From a virus, in the IMG/VR virus record IMGVR_UViG_3300045950_000051, positions 1-26,941 of that record: DNA of 26,941 nt. One strand, written 5' to 3'. The first letter of the stretch is position 1. Every line of letters begins with the position of its first letter. A program made the translations under genes and the position numbers. This document shows, piece by piece, positions 21,681 through 26,941 of this stretch. The notes beneath the pieces are model-generated. The model was not told where the DNA came from. It worked only from the letters and a program-made list of their open reading frames with translations, and searched no databases.

Positions 21681-22257
21681 AGTAGACCATTGACCTCCTG
21701 ATATAAGACTTAGTCTCCGTGATTGTGTAAGGAGCAATCACCTTGGCGATATGCACCAGTGCGTACCGCCGCAACCAGTAGTTATATTGGGTCCGGGCCT
21801 CATTCAGGTGGACCGATGGCCGGGCTTTCATTATGCCAAAGTCCCAGACCACGTCCCCCTTCACCACTCTCAATCTCAGTCCATCTGTGAAAAAACAGAC
21901 CAGCGGGAATATCTTGGGGGCTTCTCTCCAGAAGGCATGGAACGCAAGATAGGGGTTGCCGTAAGCATCGAAATCAGCTAGAGAGACCGAGATATCCAGA
22001 GCGGGGAATATCCAACGGTTGCAGTCGGCCACAATAAGATGGGCATTGGGTAAACGCTCACGGGCAGCCTTGATTCTCTCCGGGGCCAGATCAGCACCAT
22101 AGATAGTCCAGGTGCGGTAACAGGCATCGGCGATGTCTCCATCGCCGATGAACGGGACATAAGCCACACCGTCAGGACTTGCTTTAGACAAGAGTGAGTT
22201 GCGTAGCCACACCTTCCGGTGCAGCTCTACATGCTGCTTTCCCGTCTTCGATACCAT
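21661..22257 (-). CDS. small methyltransferase-like partner of the DUF5131 protein
   Basis: This 198-aa protein starts at ATG 22257 behind GAGGGAT, overlapping the DUF5131 gene by 74 bases. Residues 33-43 (YVPFIGDGDIA) look like the SAM-binding loop, with GADLAPERI (D56) and IVADC (D78) as the next two elements of a class I methyltransferase. DFDAYGNPY (95-103) occupies the catalytic-loop position and resembles the DPFG/DPYGSP-type motif of Trm1-like and TcmP-like proteins. It is shorter than most. The known pairing of DUF5131 proteins with a TcmP-type partner supports a two-gene module. Substrate unknown; methylation activity is inferred from motifs. Confidence 0.7.
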   Translation of the reverse strand: MVSKTGKQHVELHRKVWLRNSLLSKASPDGVAYVPFIGDGDIADACYRTWTIYGADLAPERIKAARERLPNAHLIVADCNRWIFPALDISVSLADFDAYGNPYLAFHAFWREAPKIFPLVCFFTDGLRLRVVKGDVVWDFGIMKARPSVHLNEARTQYNYWLRRYALVHIAKVIAPYTITETKSYIRRSMVYYGVVIR

Positions 22258-22966
22258 ATCCCTCTGGATATTGATGCCAGATTACTCCATCCAGCACTTT
22301 GTCGGAATCGGAGTACCTAGAGTTGCCCTGTTTGTGATAATAGGGCACTCCACTCATTATAGCCTGGTCACGGATGGAGCGAAACCAGTCGTAGTCTGCT
22401 GGGCGCCGGTCAGGTCCCGACTCTCCGCCATCAATGACCCACTGGATGCCTGGGAGGTAGCGTGTCAAATCCAGCGGCCCCAACAGCGGCTCGCATGATA
22501 AAAACCGGACAGCAGCAGGAATAGAAAGCAGGGCAGGAATCCGATTATTAGCGAAGGTCTGGTTCTCAACCGAGACCCCCAGCCATATCTGCCTGGGCAG
22601 GGGAAGACCAAGCCGGGAAATCAAATGGGCGGCCCGGTGTGGTCGCTTGGTCAAAATCTGGTAGATATGCTGTGGGGCCTCGATCATTATCTCCCAGACC
22701 TGTTTCAGGTAGTCAACCGGGATGTCCCGGTGGAAGAGATCGGACATGGAATTGACAAAGACCCGCTTCGGCTCTCGCCATTTCAGCGGGTCATGGAGGT
22801 GATGGGGCCGCAACTGGATGTCAAAGCCAACCGGGAAGGCTGGACTCCCACGCTTGGCCTCCGCTATGTTCTTGGCATAGCAGTGGTCACACCCAGGACT
22901 TATCTGGGTGCAACCCGTTACGGGGTTCCAGGTGTTCTGGGTCCAGGATATTTTAGAGTCTTTCAC
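22184..22966 (-). CDS. DUF5131 (phage Gp37/Gp68) three-cysteine protein
   Basis: This 260-aa protein is given from GTG 22966, because GGAGGGG lies six bases before it; a TTG five codons upstream has no such site. The signature is NPVTGCTQISPGCDHCYAK (C19, C26, C29), a radical-SAM-like three-cysteine motif. Further family features are RVFVNSMSDLFHRDIP, IYQILTKRPHRA, IWLGVSVENQTFANNRI, RFLSCEPLLGPL and WVIDGGESGPDRRP. The family is common in phages; the cysteines probably hold an iron-sulphur cluster or metal, and the reaction is unknown. It overlaps a methyltransferase-like partner in the same operon, downstream of the 95-aa gene. Confidence 0.9.
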   Translation of the reverse strand: MKDSKISWTQNTWNPVTGCTQISPGCDHCYAKNIAEAKRGSPAFPVGFDIQLRPHHLHDPLKWREPKRVFVNSMSDLFHRDIPVDYLKQVWEIMIEAPQHIYQILTKRPHRAAHLISRLGLPLPRQIWLGVSVENQTFANNRIPALLSIPAAVRFLSCEPLLGPLDLTRYLPGIQWVIDGGESGPDRRPADYDWFRSIRDQAIMSGVPYYHKQGNSRYSDSDKVLDGVIWHQYPEGYGIEDGKAACRAAPEGVATQLTLV

Positions 22967-22990
22967 AGATATCCCCTCCAACCAACCAGC

Positions 22991-23278
22991 CTAAACCTCA
23001 GCCTCAGCCTCTTTCAGCGCCTCCAGTGCAATCTTATTGCACTGGAGGTTGACACACTCTCGGAGCCAACTTTCGGAGAGGTTGGCTTCGACTGCCGACC
23101 GCCACTCGGCCATGCAGGCCGGCAGTTCCTTTTTGAGAGTTTCTCGGAGATGGCCGGAGATCACCTCACTGCTATCAAGTCCCAAGGCTTTCAGGTAGGG
23201 GAACCTGTTGGTCTTGTAGACCATGCTGACAGCAGCCAGCATGGTACCCTGCGTCAGTACCCCTATTAAGTCCTTCAT
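22991..23278 (-). CDS. unknown 95-aa first gene of the leftward operon
   Basis: ATG 23278 has a strong site (AAAGGAGAAAGAAG) and lies just downstream of a TTGACA promoter. The product is helical (YLKALGLDSSEVISGHLRET, later LNCNKIALEALKEAEAEV-like end) with cysteines in LPACMAEW, LRECVN and LQCNK. No family is recognised. The 3' part of the gene contains a perfect 13-bp inverted repeat and a second 7-bp one. As the first gene after the regulated promoter it may have a regulatory role; this is inference. Confidence 0.7.
   Translation of the reverse strand: MKDLIGVLTQGTMLAAVSMVYKTNRFPYLKALGLDSSEVISGHLRETLKKELPACMAEWRSAVEANLSESWLRECVNLQCNKIALEALKEAEAEV
23020..23048. repeat. perfect 13-bp inverted repeat (hairpin) inside the 95-aa gene
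   Basis: CCTCCAGTGCAAT (23020-23032) and ATTGCACTGGAGG (23036-23048) are exact reverse complements separated by three bases. It lies in the coding end of the 95-aa gene, about 55 bases before the DUF5131 start. A second inverted repeat (AGCCAAC/GTTGGCT, 23064-23087) is adjacent. No T-run follows in either direction, so it is not a simple terminator; it may be an operator, RNA processing or translational control element. Confidence 0.8.
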
Positions 23279-23313
23279 CTTCTTTCTCCTTTTGTAATTT
23301 CCTTGATATCTAT

Positions 23314-23325
23314 ATGGTATACCAT
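23314..23325. promoter_or_regulatory. palindromic operator in the divergent promoter region
   Basis: ATGGTATACCAT is a perfect 12-bp palindrome that overlaps the -10 region of the leftward promoter. A related half-matching sequence (TTGGTATATTGG, 23357-23368) lies about 43 bases away, between the -35 and -10 of the plus-strand promoter. Binding by the adjacent helix-turn-helix protein at one or both sites is the natural reading. Confidence 0.6.
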
Positions 23326-23342
23326 TTTAGGCTACTTGTCAA
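23314..23342 (-). promoter_or_regulatory. leftward promoter of the structural operon
   Basis: On the minus strand, TTGACA (23342-23337, perfect -35) is followed after exactly 17 bases by TACCAT (23319-23314, four of six matches to TATAAT). The -10 lies within the palindromic operator. Transcription would begin near 23307 and run into the 95-aa gene behind AAAGGAG. Confidence 0.65.
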
Positions 23343-23349
23343 TAGTTCA

Positions 23350-23378
23350 TTGCAAATTGGTATATTGGAGTTTAAAAT
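23350..23378 (+). promoter_or_regulatory. promoter of the plus-strand regulator, leaderless start
   Basis: TTGCAA (23350-23355) and TAAAAT (23373-23378) are spaced by 17 bases. The expected start point falls at about 23385, on or beside the regulator's ATG at 23386, and no Shine-Dalgarno sequence lies before the ATG. The messenger is thus probably leaderless, as known for some phage repressors. An alternative pair, TTGTCA (23336) and TATATT (23361), is spaced 19 bases. Confidence 0.6.
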
Positions 23379-23385
23379 ACAAAGT

Positions 23386-23640
23386 ATGACGGAAGCACAA
23401 CAACTGATAGAGAGCTTGACTAAGGCAGGGTGGACCTATGCAGCCATCGCAGACAAAACAGGGACCCATTGGCATACGGTACGGCGATGGCACAATGGTG
23501 AGAGCCGGGTAAACAAGGTGGCAGTTATAGGACTGCGTACATTGTTGGAGGAGACGCCTCCACCACGGAGGCGTTACAGGCCGGATACTCCCCGGAGGAA
23601 GACCAACCTGGCATCCCCACCGGACAACGACAGTATCTAA
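23386..23640 (+). CDS. small helix-turn-helix regulator (Cro/repressor-like)
   Basis: This 84-aa protein is one of only two plus-strand genes. The ATG 23386 start is chosen because the promoter places the transcript start there and because the domain begins immediately (TEAQQLIESLTKAGWTYAAI); an upstream ATG lies inside the operator. Residues 15-36 (GWTYAAIADKTGTHWHTVRR) are a clear helix-turn-helix of the XRE type, and WHNGES gives the usual 'W..G' end. The tail (about 57-84) is rich in proline and arginine (PPPRRRYRPDTPRRK). It is divergent from the leftward operon and convergent with the replication genes, and probably controls the shared operator. Confidence 0.8.
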   Translation: MTEAQQLIESLTKAGWTYAAIADKTGTHWHTVRRWHNGESRVNKVAVIGLRTLLEETPPPRRRYRPDTPRRKTNLASPPDNDSI

Positions 23641-23663
23641 ATGAAAATTTGATACTCATATAC

Positions 23664-24188
23664 TCATATGTCATAGTCAGACTGTATCCCGAACGCTTTT
23701 CTTGCCTTCGCCACTTGGCCGTGAGACAACCCAAGCACGGCCAAGAACTCCTTGTATAAGAGCCACAATATCATCTTTTTTTTATGTCCCTGGGCTAACA
23801 TAAAAACTACATCTTCTACACCATCAATAGCTAGGACAGAGACCTTGCCACCCCATTTTTGCTGTCTTTCGTTAGCCTGCTTGTATGTAATGGTCACATC
23901 AACCAGTGTTGTATCGGGATTGTTTGGTGTACTCAGCCCCCGCCGATGCACTGTGACTGGGATTATGATTTTATGTATTGCCTCCCCCTTTTTGTCATGG
24001 ATTCCATCGATTATGGCCAGCCTACGGATCACGGGGAGATCATTTGAGATATATGGCAATGGGCTGGGCGTATCTTTATAGCGCCCACAGAATATGCACA
24101 ACCAGAGAGACCCAATCTCGCTTATATCCTCAATATAGATACATTCGTGCCCTCCAACGGGGACGGTTGATTTCGTGGGTATGCTCAT
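23664..24188 (-). CDS. unknown 174-aa protein, possible frameshift gene
   Basis: ATG 24188 follows AAGGAATGTGAGAG. The product begins with a region holding C16 and a C31-I-F-C34 pair, then a helical and beta middle (TTLVDVTITYKQANERQQKW, KVSVLAIDGVEDVVFMLAQG), and a C-terminal segment (FLAVLGLSHGQVAKARKAFG) that looks like a helix-turn-helix. The coding strand has A-AAA-AAG at codons 136-138, a strong slippery heptamer; a -1 shift would replace the last 36 residues by 32 others. A 10-bp perfect hairpin lies about 30 bases downstream of it. Function unknown. It ends 24 bases from the plus-strand regulator's stop, convergently. Confidence 0.65.
   Translation of the reverse strand: MSIPTKSTVPVGGHECIYIEDISEIGSLWLCIFCGRYKDTPSPLPYISNDLPVIRRLAIIDGIHDKKGEAIHKIIIPVTVHRRGLSTPNNPDTTLVDVTITYKQANERQQKWGGKVSVLAIDGVEDVVFMLAQGHKKKMILWLLYKEFLAVLGLSHGQVAKARKAFGIQSDYDI
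23714..23745. repeat. 10-bp perfect inverted repeat in the 174-aa gene
   Basis: CTTGGCCGTG (23714-23723) and CACGGCCAAG (23736-23745) are exact reverse complements around a 12-base loop. No T-run follows. It lies downstream of the A-AAA-AAG heptamer in the minus reading direction and downstream of the plus-strand regulator in the other, so it could affect either transcript. Confidence 0.6.
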
Positions 24189-24202
24189 CTCTCACATTCC
24201 TT

Positions 24203-24604
24203 TCACAGGGTGTCAGACAACCTGTAGATGACCATTTCAAGCCGTGGGTCATGGGCGCCTAAGACGAGCCTAGCTATTATTTCCCTGACCTGAGAGTCAT
24301 CATTCCAGACATGGGCGTTAGTGCAAGCATCTAGGACATTTTTCAAGAGATTGTCCAGGTCCACTCGTATCTTGGTGGACCTGTAGAATGTAGCATGGAG
24401 TGCGAAGGCCTTTCCTTGGGCAGGCTCGTTCCCACGCTGGCCGATGATGCTCAAAGTCACGAAGTCCCGATAGTCCTTGCTAGCAGCAGGGGTATAGCTA
24501 TGCCGACCAGCGAGCCTGGGACGGGCCATTGGCACTGGCGAGCCAGGGATCGTCAGAGATAGCACTATTGGGCCGAGGGGTTCTCTCTCTATTATCGTCA
24601 TCAT
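24203..24604 (-). CDS. RusA-type Holliday junction resolvase
   Basis: This 133-aa nuclease starts at ATG 24604 (a second ATG follows at once) behind GGGAG. The RusA family pattern is present: LTIPGSPVPMARPRLAGRH with the 'G.P.pk.RpR' start, and the active site VDLDNLLKNVLDACT with D82, D84, K88, plus VWNDDSQVREI with D102/D103. These acidic residues match the catalytic set of E. coli RusA (D70, D72, D91 and K76). It cuts four-way junctions in replicating or packaging DNA. It is in the replication module downstream of the helicase loader. Confidence 0.95.
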   Translation of the reverse strand: MMTIIEREPLGPIVLSLTIPGSPVPMARPRLAGRHSYTPAASKDYRDFVTLSIIGQRGNEPAQGKAFALHATFYRSTKIRVDLDNLLKNVLDACTNAHVWNDDSQVREIIARLVLGAHDPRLEMVIYRLSDTL

Positions 24605-24626
24605 TATCTCTGTGTCTCCCTTTTAG

Positions 24627-24749
24627 CTATGGCCAATTAGTCACAAGGTGTTTCATTTCCCAAGCTACCTCTCTAGTTGGTAGTTGTTTACAGTCATCCA
24701 ACAATGTCAGCAACGATTCTTGGGCCTGGACTAGTTTAGTGAGCAACAT
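24627..24749 (-). CDS. small hypothetical protein (40 aa)
   Basis: An ATG at 24749 opens 40 codons up to a TAG at 24629-24627, filling the gap between the zinc-ribbon gene and RusA and overlapping the former by 19 bases. The product is an amphipathic helix with leucine heptads (MLLTKLVQAQESLLTLLDDC). GGAG abuts the ATG, a poor ribosome spacing, so the start may differ. Support is weak but the spacing and helical character fit a real small phage gene. Confidence 0.4.
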   Translation of the reverse strand: MLLTKLVQAQESLLTLLDDCKQLPTREVAWEMKHLVTNWP

Positions 24750-24982
24750 CTCCAACAATAGAAGCAGACGATGGTGGTTGTGGGGGATGTCTGGAGACCT
24801 ATTGTGTGGGCCTGTTTATTCCCGTGATGTATTGGCTCCCCGCATTTGCAGCAGAGTATAGGCTGGCCATCTCTCTGGTTGGGGTTTTGGGGGTAGCCGC
24901 TGATGTGGTAGACGAGTTTAGAGGTTACTGATGTACTCAAGTTGTTCCCCCTCCATTTCGGCGAAGTAGCCCTTAATTCCAC
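24731..24982 (-). CDS. small zinc-ribbon protein (83 aa)
   Basis: The start is GTG 24982, preceded by GGGGCAACG, and overlaps the helicase-loader stop by ten bases. The product has PILCCKCGEPIHHGNK and VCFYCWRCC, two CxxC pairs about 29 residues apart around a beta-type linker, the layout of a zinc ribbon. The N-terminal half is polar. Located between the helicase loader and RusA, it may bind nucleic acid or serve the replisome; function unknown. Confidence 0.6.
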   Translation of the reverse strand: MELRATSPKWRGNNLSTSVTSKLVYHISGYPQNPNQRDGQPILCCKCGEPIHHGNKQAHTIGLQTSPTTTIVCFYCWRCCSLN

Positions 24983-25764
24983 CGTTGCCCCGTGCGGTAA
25001 CTGGCCGCTGCGCTGACTACTACTCGCACCGTGCCGGACCGGCCATCAAACACCCTGTCTGTGATACGAGGCCCCAGAGCCTGGGCCATCTGGTCTAAGC
25101 GGAGATTCGTAGCTATTGCCAGCCGCCCATGACCGCTATAGCGGTTGTCAATTAGCATTTCCAACTTCTCCCTTGCCCAGGGAGTCACCCGCCCTGCGCC
25201 CAAGTCATCCAGTACCAAGAGGTCTGCGGAGTCGTACCGACCATATACCCGTTCATAGTTAGCCTCGGACTCCGGGTCGTAGCTATTCCGCAGGACATCA
25301 AGCAACATTGGGCAAAACTCGTATTTCACTACCTCTCCCCGGGTCAGGGATGCCCGGGCAATCGCTTCTAGCAGGTGACTTTTGCCGCAGCCGTTACGCC
25401 CCACCAGTGTCAGCAAACGGTAGGATGCATTGCCACTGGCAAACTCCTGCGCCGCCTCTAGCATCGTTTGGGTCCCTGGCAGTGGCTCGAAGTTGTCAAA
25501 TGTGCGTGGCTCATCAGGATGGGGTAAATTGGCGTACCGTTTCAGATGATCCCCCTGTCTGGAGGAATCCCGTTGGCACACACAGGGGAACGCCTGGCCG
25601 AAATCAGGGTGCCCCAAGTGGACCGGCCTGGAAACCCAACCAAAGCCTTGGCAAATTCGGCACAAGTCAGGAGGGGCCTCGCTCTGGGGCATGTCGCCGA
25701 TCGAGAGTGGCGATGCGTTCCGCTTCAGCTTCATACGGGTCAATATAGCTTGCAGGCTTTCCAT
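24973..25764 (-). CDS. DnaC/IstB-like helicase loader (AAA+ ATPase)
   Basis: This 263-aa protein is given from ATG 25764, which has GGAGG eight bases upstream; it overlaps the preceding gene by 98 bases. The N-terminus has CRICQGFGWVSRPVHLG and PCVCQRD (C35, C38, C61, C63), a zinc-binding pattern often found in phage and bacterial loader proteins. The AAA+ domain shows Walker A GRNGCGKSH (122-130), Walker B DLLVLDDLGAG (181-191), and the sensor region LAIATNLRLDQMAQALGPRI, then the arginine finger-like RVFDG. It loads the replicative helicase, working with the upstream replisome organiser. Confidence 0.9.
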   Translation of the reverse strand: MESLQAILTRMKLKRNASPLSIGDMPQSEAPPDLCRICQGFGWVSRPVHLGHPDFGQAFPCVCQRDSSRQGDHLKRYANLPHPDEPRTFDNFEPLPGTQTMLEAAQEFASGNASYRLLTLVGRNGCGKSHLLEAIARASLTRGEVVKYEFCPMLLDVLRNSYDPESEANYERVYGRYDSADLLVLDDLGAGRVTPWAREKLEMLIDNRYSGHGRLAIATNLRLDQMAQALGPRITDRVFDGRSGTVRVVVSAAASYRTGQRWN

Positions 25765-26719
25765 CCGGCATACCTCCAGACCCATTCAGGTATTTGCTGA
25801 TCTGGACTCCCACGGTCTTTGCAAATGCCTTCATTGGGTCTTTCCAGTTGTACCTGTACCTCTCCTTTCCGTAATAATCAGCAAAAGCTATAATGATTTC
25901 ATCAACCGGAACACCGGCGGCGGCGCACTCACCCTCAATCCGCTCGATGGCATGGGAGTGGTCCCCAGCCTTGTATCCTGGCAGAGCCTCGAAAGGTTTC
26001 CAGTGTTCGGGGAGTGACTCAAAAGTTTTGCGAATGCGTGTTTTTTTAGTTGGCGGCCCAGATGATGCTAGTGAGCGAAGCGAACTAGCATCATCTGTAA
26101 ACCCGGGTACGGGTACGGGGCTGGTTTCCGGCTGGTTTCCGGCTGGTGTTTCGGCTGGTGTGTGGCTGGTGGTCGTATTGACTCGGCTGGTGGCCTCATC
26201 GGCTGGGGGTGTAGTTAGTGCATCTGGTGTTTGGCTGATGACCTCGTTGATTGGGAGTGTAGCTGGTATACCGCTGGCAAGTGGTTGGTGGTCTGGTTGG
26301 TGGTCTGGTTGGTGGTCTGGTTGGTTAGCGGCTGGTATATTAGGGGCAAATCTCCCATGGATCCTCTGGGCAGATCGAGCACGTGCTTTGCCAGCCAATA
26401 CTTGACGACCTAGTAATTGTTCCCGCTGCTCCTCGACCTCCGCCCGTGACGGCTGATAGTCCAGGTAATCATGGATGCGATAGTAATTACCAGCATCCTC
26501 CCACAGCCCGACATCTACCAGCATCGAGGCCAATACATCAGCATTGGCAAGGCCAGTTAATTTGACAACATGGGCCTTCGGGACCAGCCCATCGGTGAGC
26601 TGACGGTTGCAATAGCACAGCCCGCAGATGTACAGCCACCCACAGAGCGGGGCGTCTTCGCCCAGCTCCGCCAATTTGTAGTGGTCCGGGAAGTTTTCCT
26701 CAAGCCGTACCCAGGGCAT
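25667..26719 (-). CDS. replisome organiser-like replication protein
   Basis: This 350-aa protein starts at ATG 26719 behind GAGAGG. The N-terminus (MPWVRLEENFPDHYKLAELG, then GWLYICGLCYCNRQLTDGLV) is the winged-helix of phage replisome organisers ('Wvkl.......k...l'). The middle (about 135-215) is low complexity: PDHQ repeats, then a P-, T- and E-rich linker. The C-terminus (FADYYGKERYRYNWKDPMKAFAKTVG) matches the DnaD-like or 'W.dp...F.k.v' region that contacts the loader. DNA repeats inside the linker form a candidate replication origin, as in lambda O-type genes. It lies directly upstream of and overlapping the helicase loader. Confidence 0.8.
   Translation of the reverse strand: MPWVRLEENFPDHYKLAELGEDAPLCGWLYICGLCYCNRQLTDGLVPKAHVVKLTGLANADVLASMLVDVGLWEDAGNYYRIHDYLDYQPSRAEVEEQREQLLGRQVLAGKARARSAQRIHGRFAPNIPAANQPDHQPDHQPDHQPLASGIPATLPINEVISQTPDALTTPPADEATSRVNTTTSHTPAETPAGNQPETSPVPVPGFTDDASSLRSLASSGPPTKKTRIRKTFESLPEHWKPFEALPGYKAGDHSHAIERIEGECAAAGVPVDEIIIAFADYYGKERYRYNWKDPMKAFAKTVGVQISKYLNGSGGMPDGKPASYIDPYEAEAERIATLDRRHAPERGPS
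26119..26191. repeat. phased GGCTGGT repeats, candidate origin iterons
   Basis: Six exact copies of GGCTGGT begin at 26119, 26130, 26141, 26153, 26164 and 26185, and a near copy at 26201. Spacings of 11, 11, 12, 11 and 21 bases keep them on one face of the helix. Because 11 is not a multiple of three, the copies are read in different codon frames, so the conservation is at DNA level. Confidence 0.6.
26282..26325. repeat. 12-bp tandem repeat block in the replication gene
   Basis: The unit TGGTTGGTGGTC is repeated at 26282, 26294 and 26306, and partly at 26318. It is in frame and encodes the PDHQ peptide repeats. It adjoins the phased GGCTGGT block and may extend the candidate origin or may simply be a variable linker. 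Confidence 0.65.
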
Positions 26720-26783
26720 ATCGGCCTCTCAATCTCGAAGACTTTGCAAGTATTCCTTGGGGGTTCTCTCTCCCATCAGCCAT
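26700..26783 (-). CDS. doubtful tiny gene before the replication protein
   Basis: GGAGGTTGTC precedes ATG 26783 and the frame gives 27 residues, ending inside the next gene. A second frame through the same DNA (MGERTPKEYLQSLRD, ATG at about 26776) looks more protein-like but is only 15 residues. Either may be a short leader peptide or an artefact. The strong ribosome site is the only reason to list it. Confidence 0.3.
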   Translation of the reverse strand: MADGRENPQGILAKSSRLRGRYALGTA

Positions 26784-26797
26784 GACAACCTCCAGGA

Positions 26798-26941
26798 CTA
26801 GGTCTCAAAAACAAGCCGTAATTTATGCGACTGGGAGTACCCGGCCCTCACCCATCCCGCTTTTAGGAAGCAGTAGCCAGGGTTAGGGCTGCGGACTTTG
26901 CGTGGGTCGATATAAGTATCGAGACCATCTGGTGGCGGCCC
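26798..26941 (-). CDS. C-terminal end of an unknown gene (partial, window edge)
   Basis: An open frame enters from the right edge and ends with TAG at 26800-26798, giving 47 residues. The segment DTYIDPRKVRSPNPGYCFLK followed by AGWVRAG resembles the closing region of a recurrent phage protein type ('V..kRdPG.CY.kAGwr..G.t'), sometimes found in Mom-like or GNAT-related DNA modification proteins. That link is from memory and uncertain. The rest of the gene lies outside the window. Confidence 0.5.
   Translation of the reverse strand, partial: GPPPDGLDTYIDPRKVRSPNPGYCFLKAGWVRAGYSQSHKLRLVFET

Noticed and set aside
26282-26325. CRISPR array
   Set aside because: The 12-bp units are directly tandem without spacers and sit in coding frame.
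1-26941. tRNA genes, integrase, excisionase, lysis genes, insertion sequences
   Set aside because: None of these could be recognised on either strand; their absence may only reflect the window limits.

Overview
This window is a contiguous piece of a tailed bacteriophage or prophage of the siphovirus, HK97-like type. Nearly every gene is on the minus strand, so the biological order runs from right (26.9 kb) to left (1). The evidence is the canonical gene order: replication, regulation, HNH endonuclease, small and large terminase, portal, ClpP-like prohead protease, HK97-fold capsid, connectors, tail terminator, tail tube, tail chaperones with a -1 frameshift, tape measure, baseplate and fibres. 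Shine-Dalgarno sites, GTG and TTG starts, and TAG/TGA/TAA all used as ordinary stops indicate a bacterial host with the standard code. The host cannot be named. No integrase, lysis cassette, tRNA or CRISPR array was seen, so lifestyle is undecided, although a divergent regulator with a palindromic operator is present.

Right arm (about 23.3-26.9 kb): a cut-off gene, a replisome-organiser-like protein carrying two blocks of phased DNA repeats (candidate origin), a DnaC/IstB-type helicase loader, a zinc-ribbon protein, a RusA-type Holliday junction resolvase and an unknown protein. A plus-strand helix-turn-helix regulator (23386-23640) converges on these genes. It shares a divergent promoter region, with a 12-bp perfect palindrome, with the leftward operon.

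Middle (about 17-23.3 kb): an unknown 95-aa protein carrying a perfect 13-bp inverted repeat, then a three-cysteine DUF5131 (Gp37/Gp68) protein overlapping a small methyltransferase-like partner. This pair looks like a nucleic-acid or peptide modification module of unknown function. The packaging genes follow: an 88-aa protein, HNH, P27-type TerS, an unknown gene, TerL and portal.

Head and neck (about 8-17.2 kb): between portal and protease lie a Com-like zinc-finger gene, a predicted structured small RNA with its own promoter and terminator, and a 37-aa gene. Protease, capsid, a probable decoration protein, a small zinc-ribbon protein, a 162-aa structural protein and a fibre with a self-cleaving S74 chaperone domain follow. 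Then come tiny membrane proteins linked by 4-base GTGA overlaps, two unknown proteins, a gp6-like connector, another zinc-ribbon protein, a gp10-like protein and a tail terminator.

Tail (1-8 kb): tail tube protein, gpG/gpGT chaperones with a perfect slippery heptamer, and a tape measure of 573 aa (tail of roughly 85 nm by the usual rule). A plus-strand membrane-protein gene with its own extended -10 promoter follows (a candidate moron), then baseplate, carbohydrate-binding-like, fibre and glycine-rich adhesin genes. The last complete small gene is interrupted by an in-frame amber codon.
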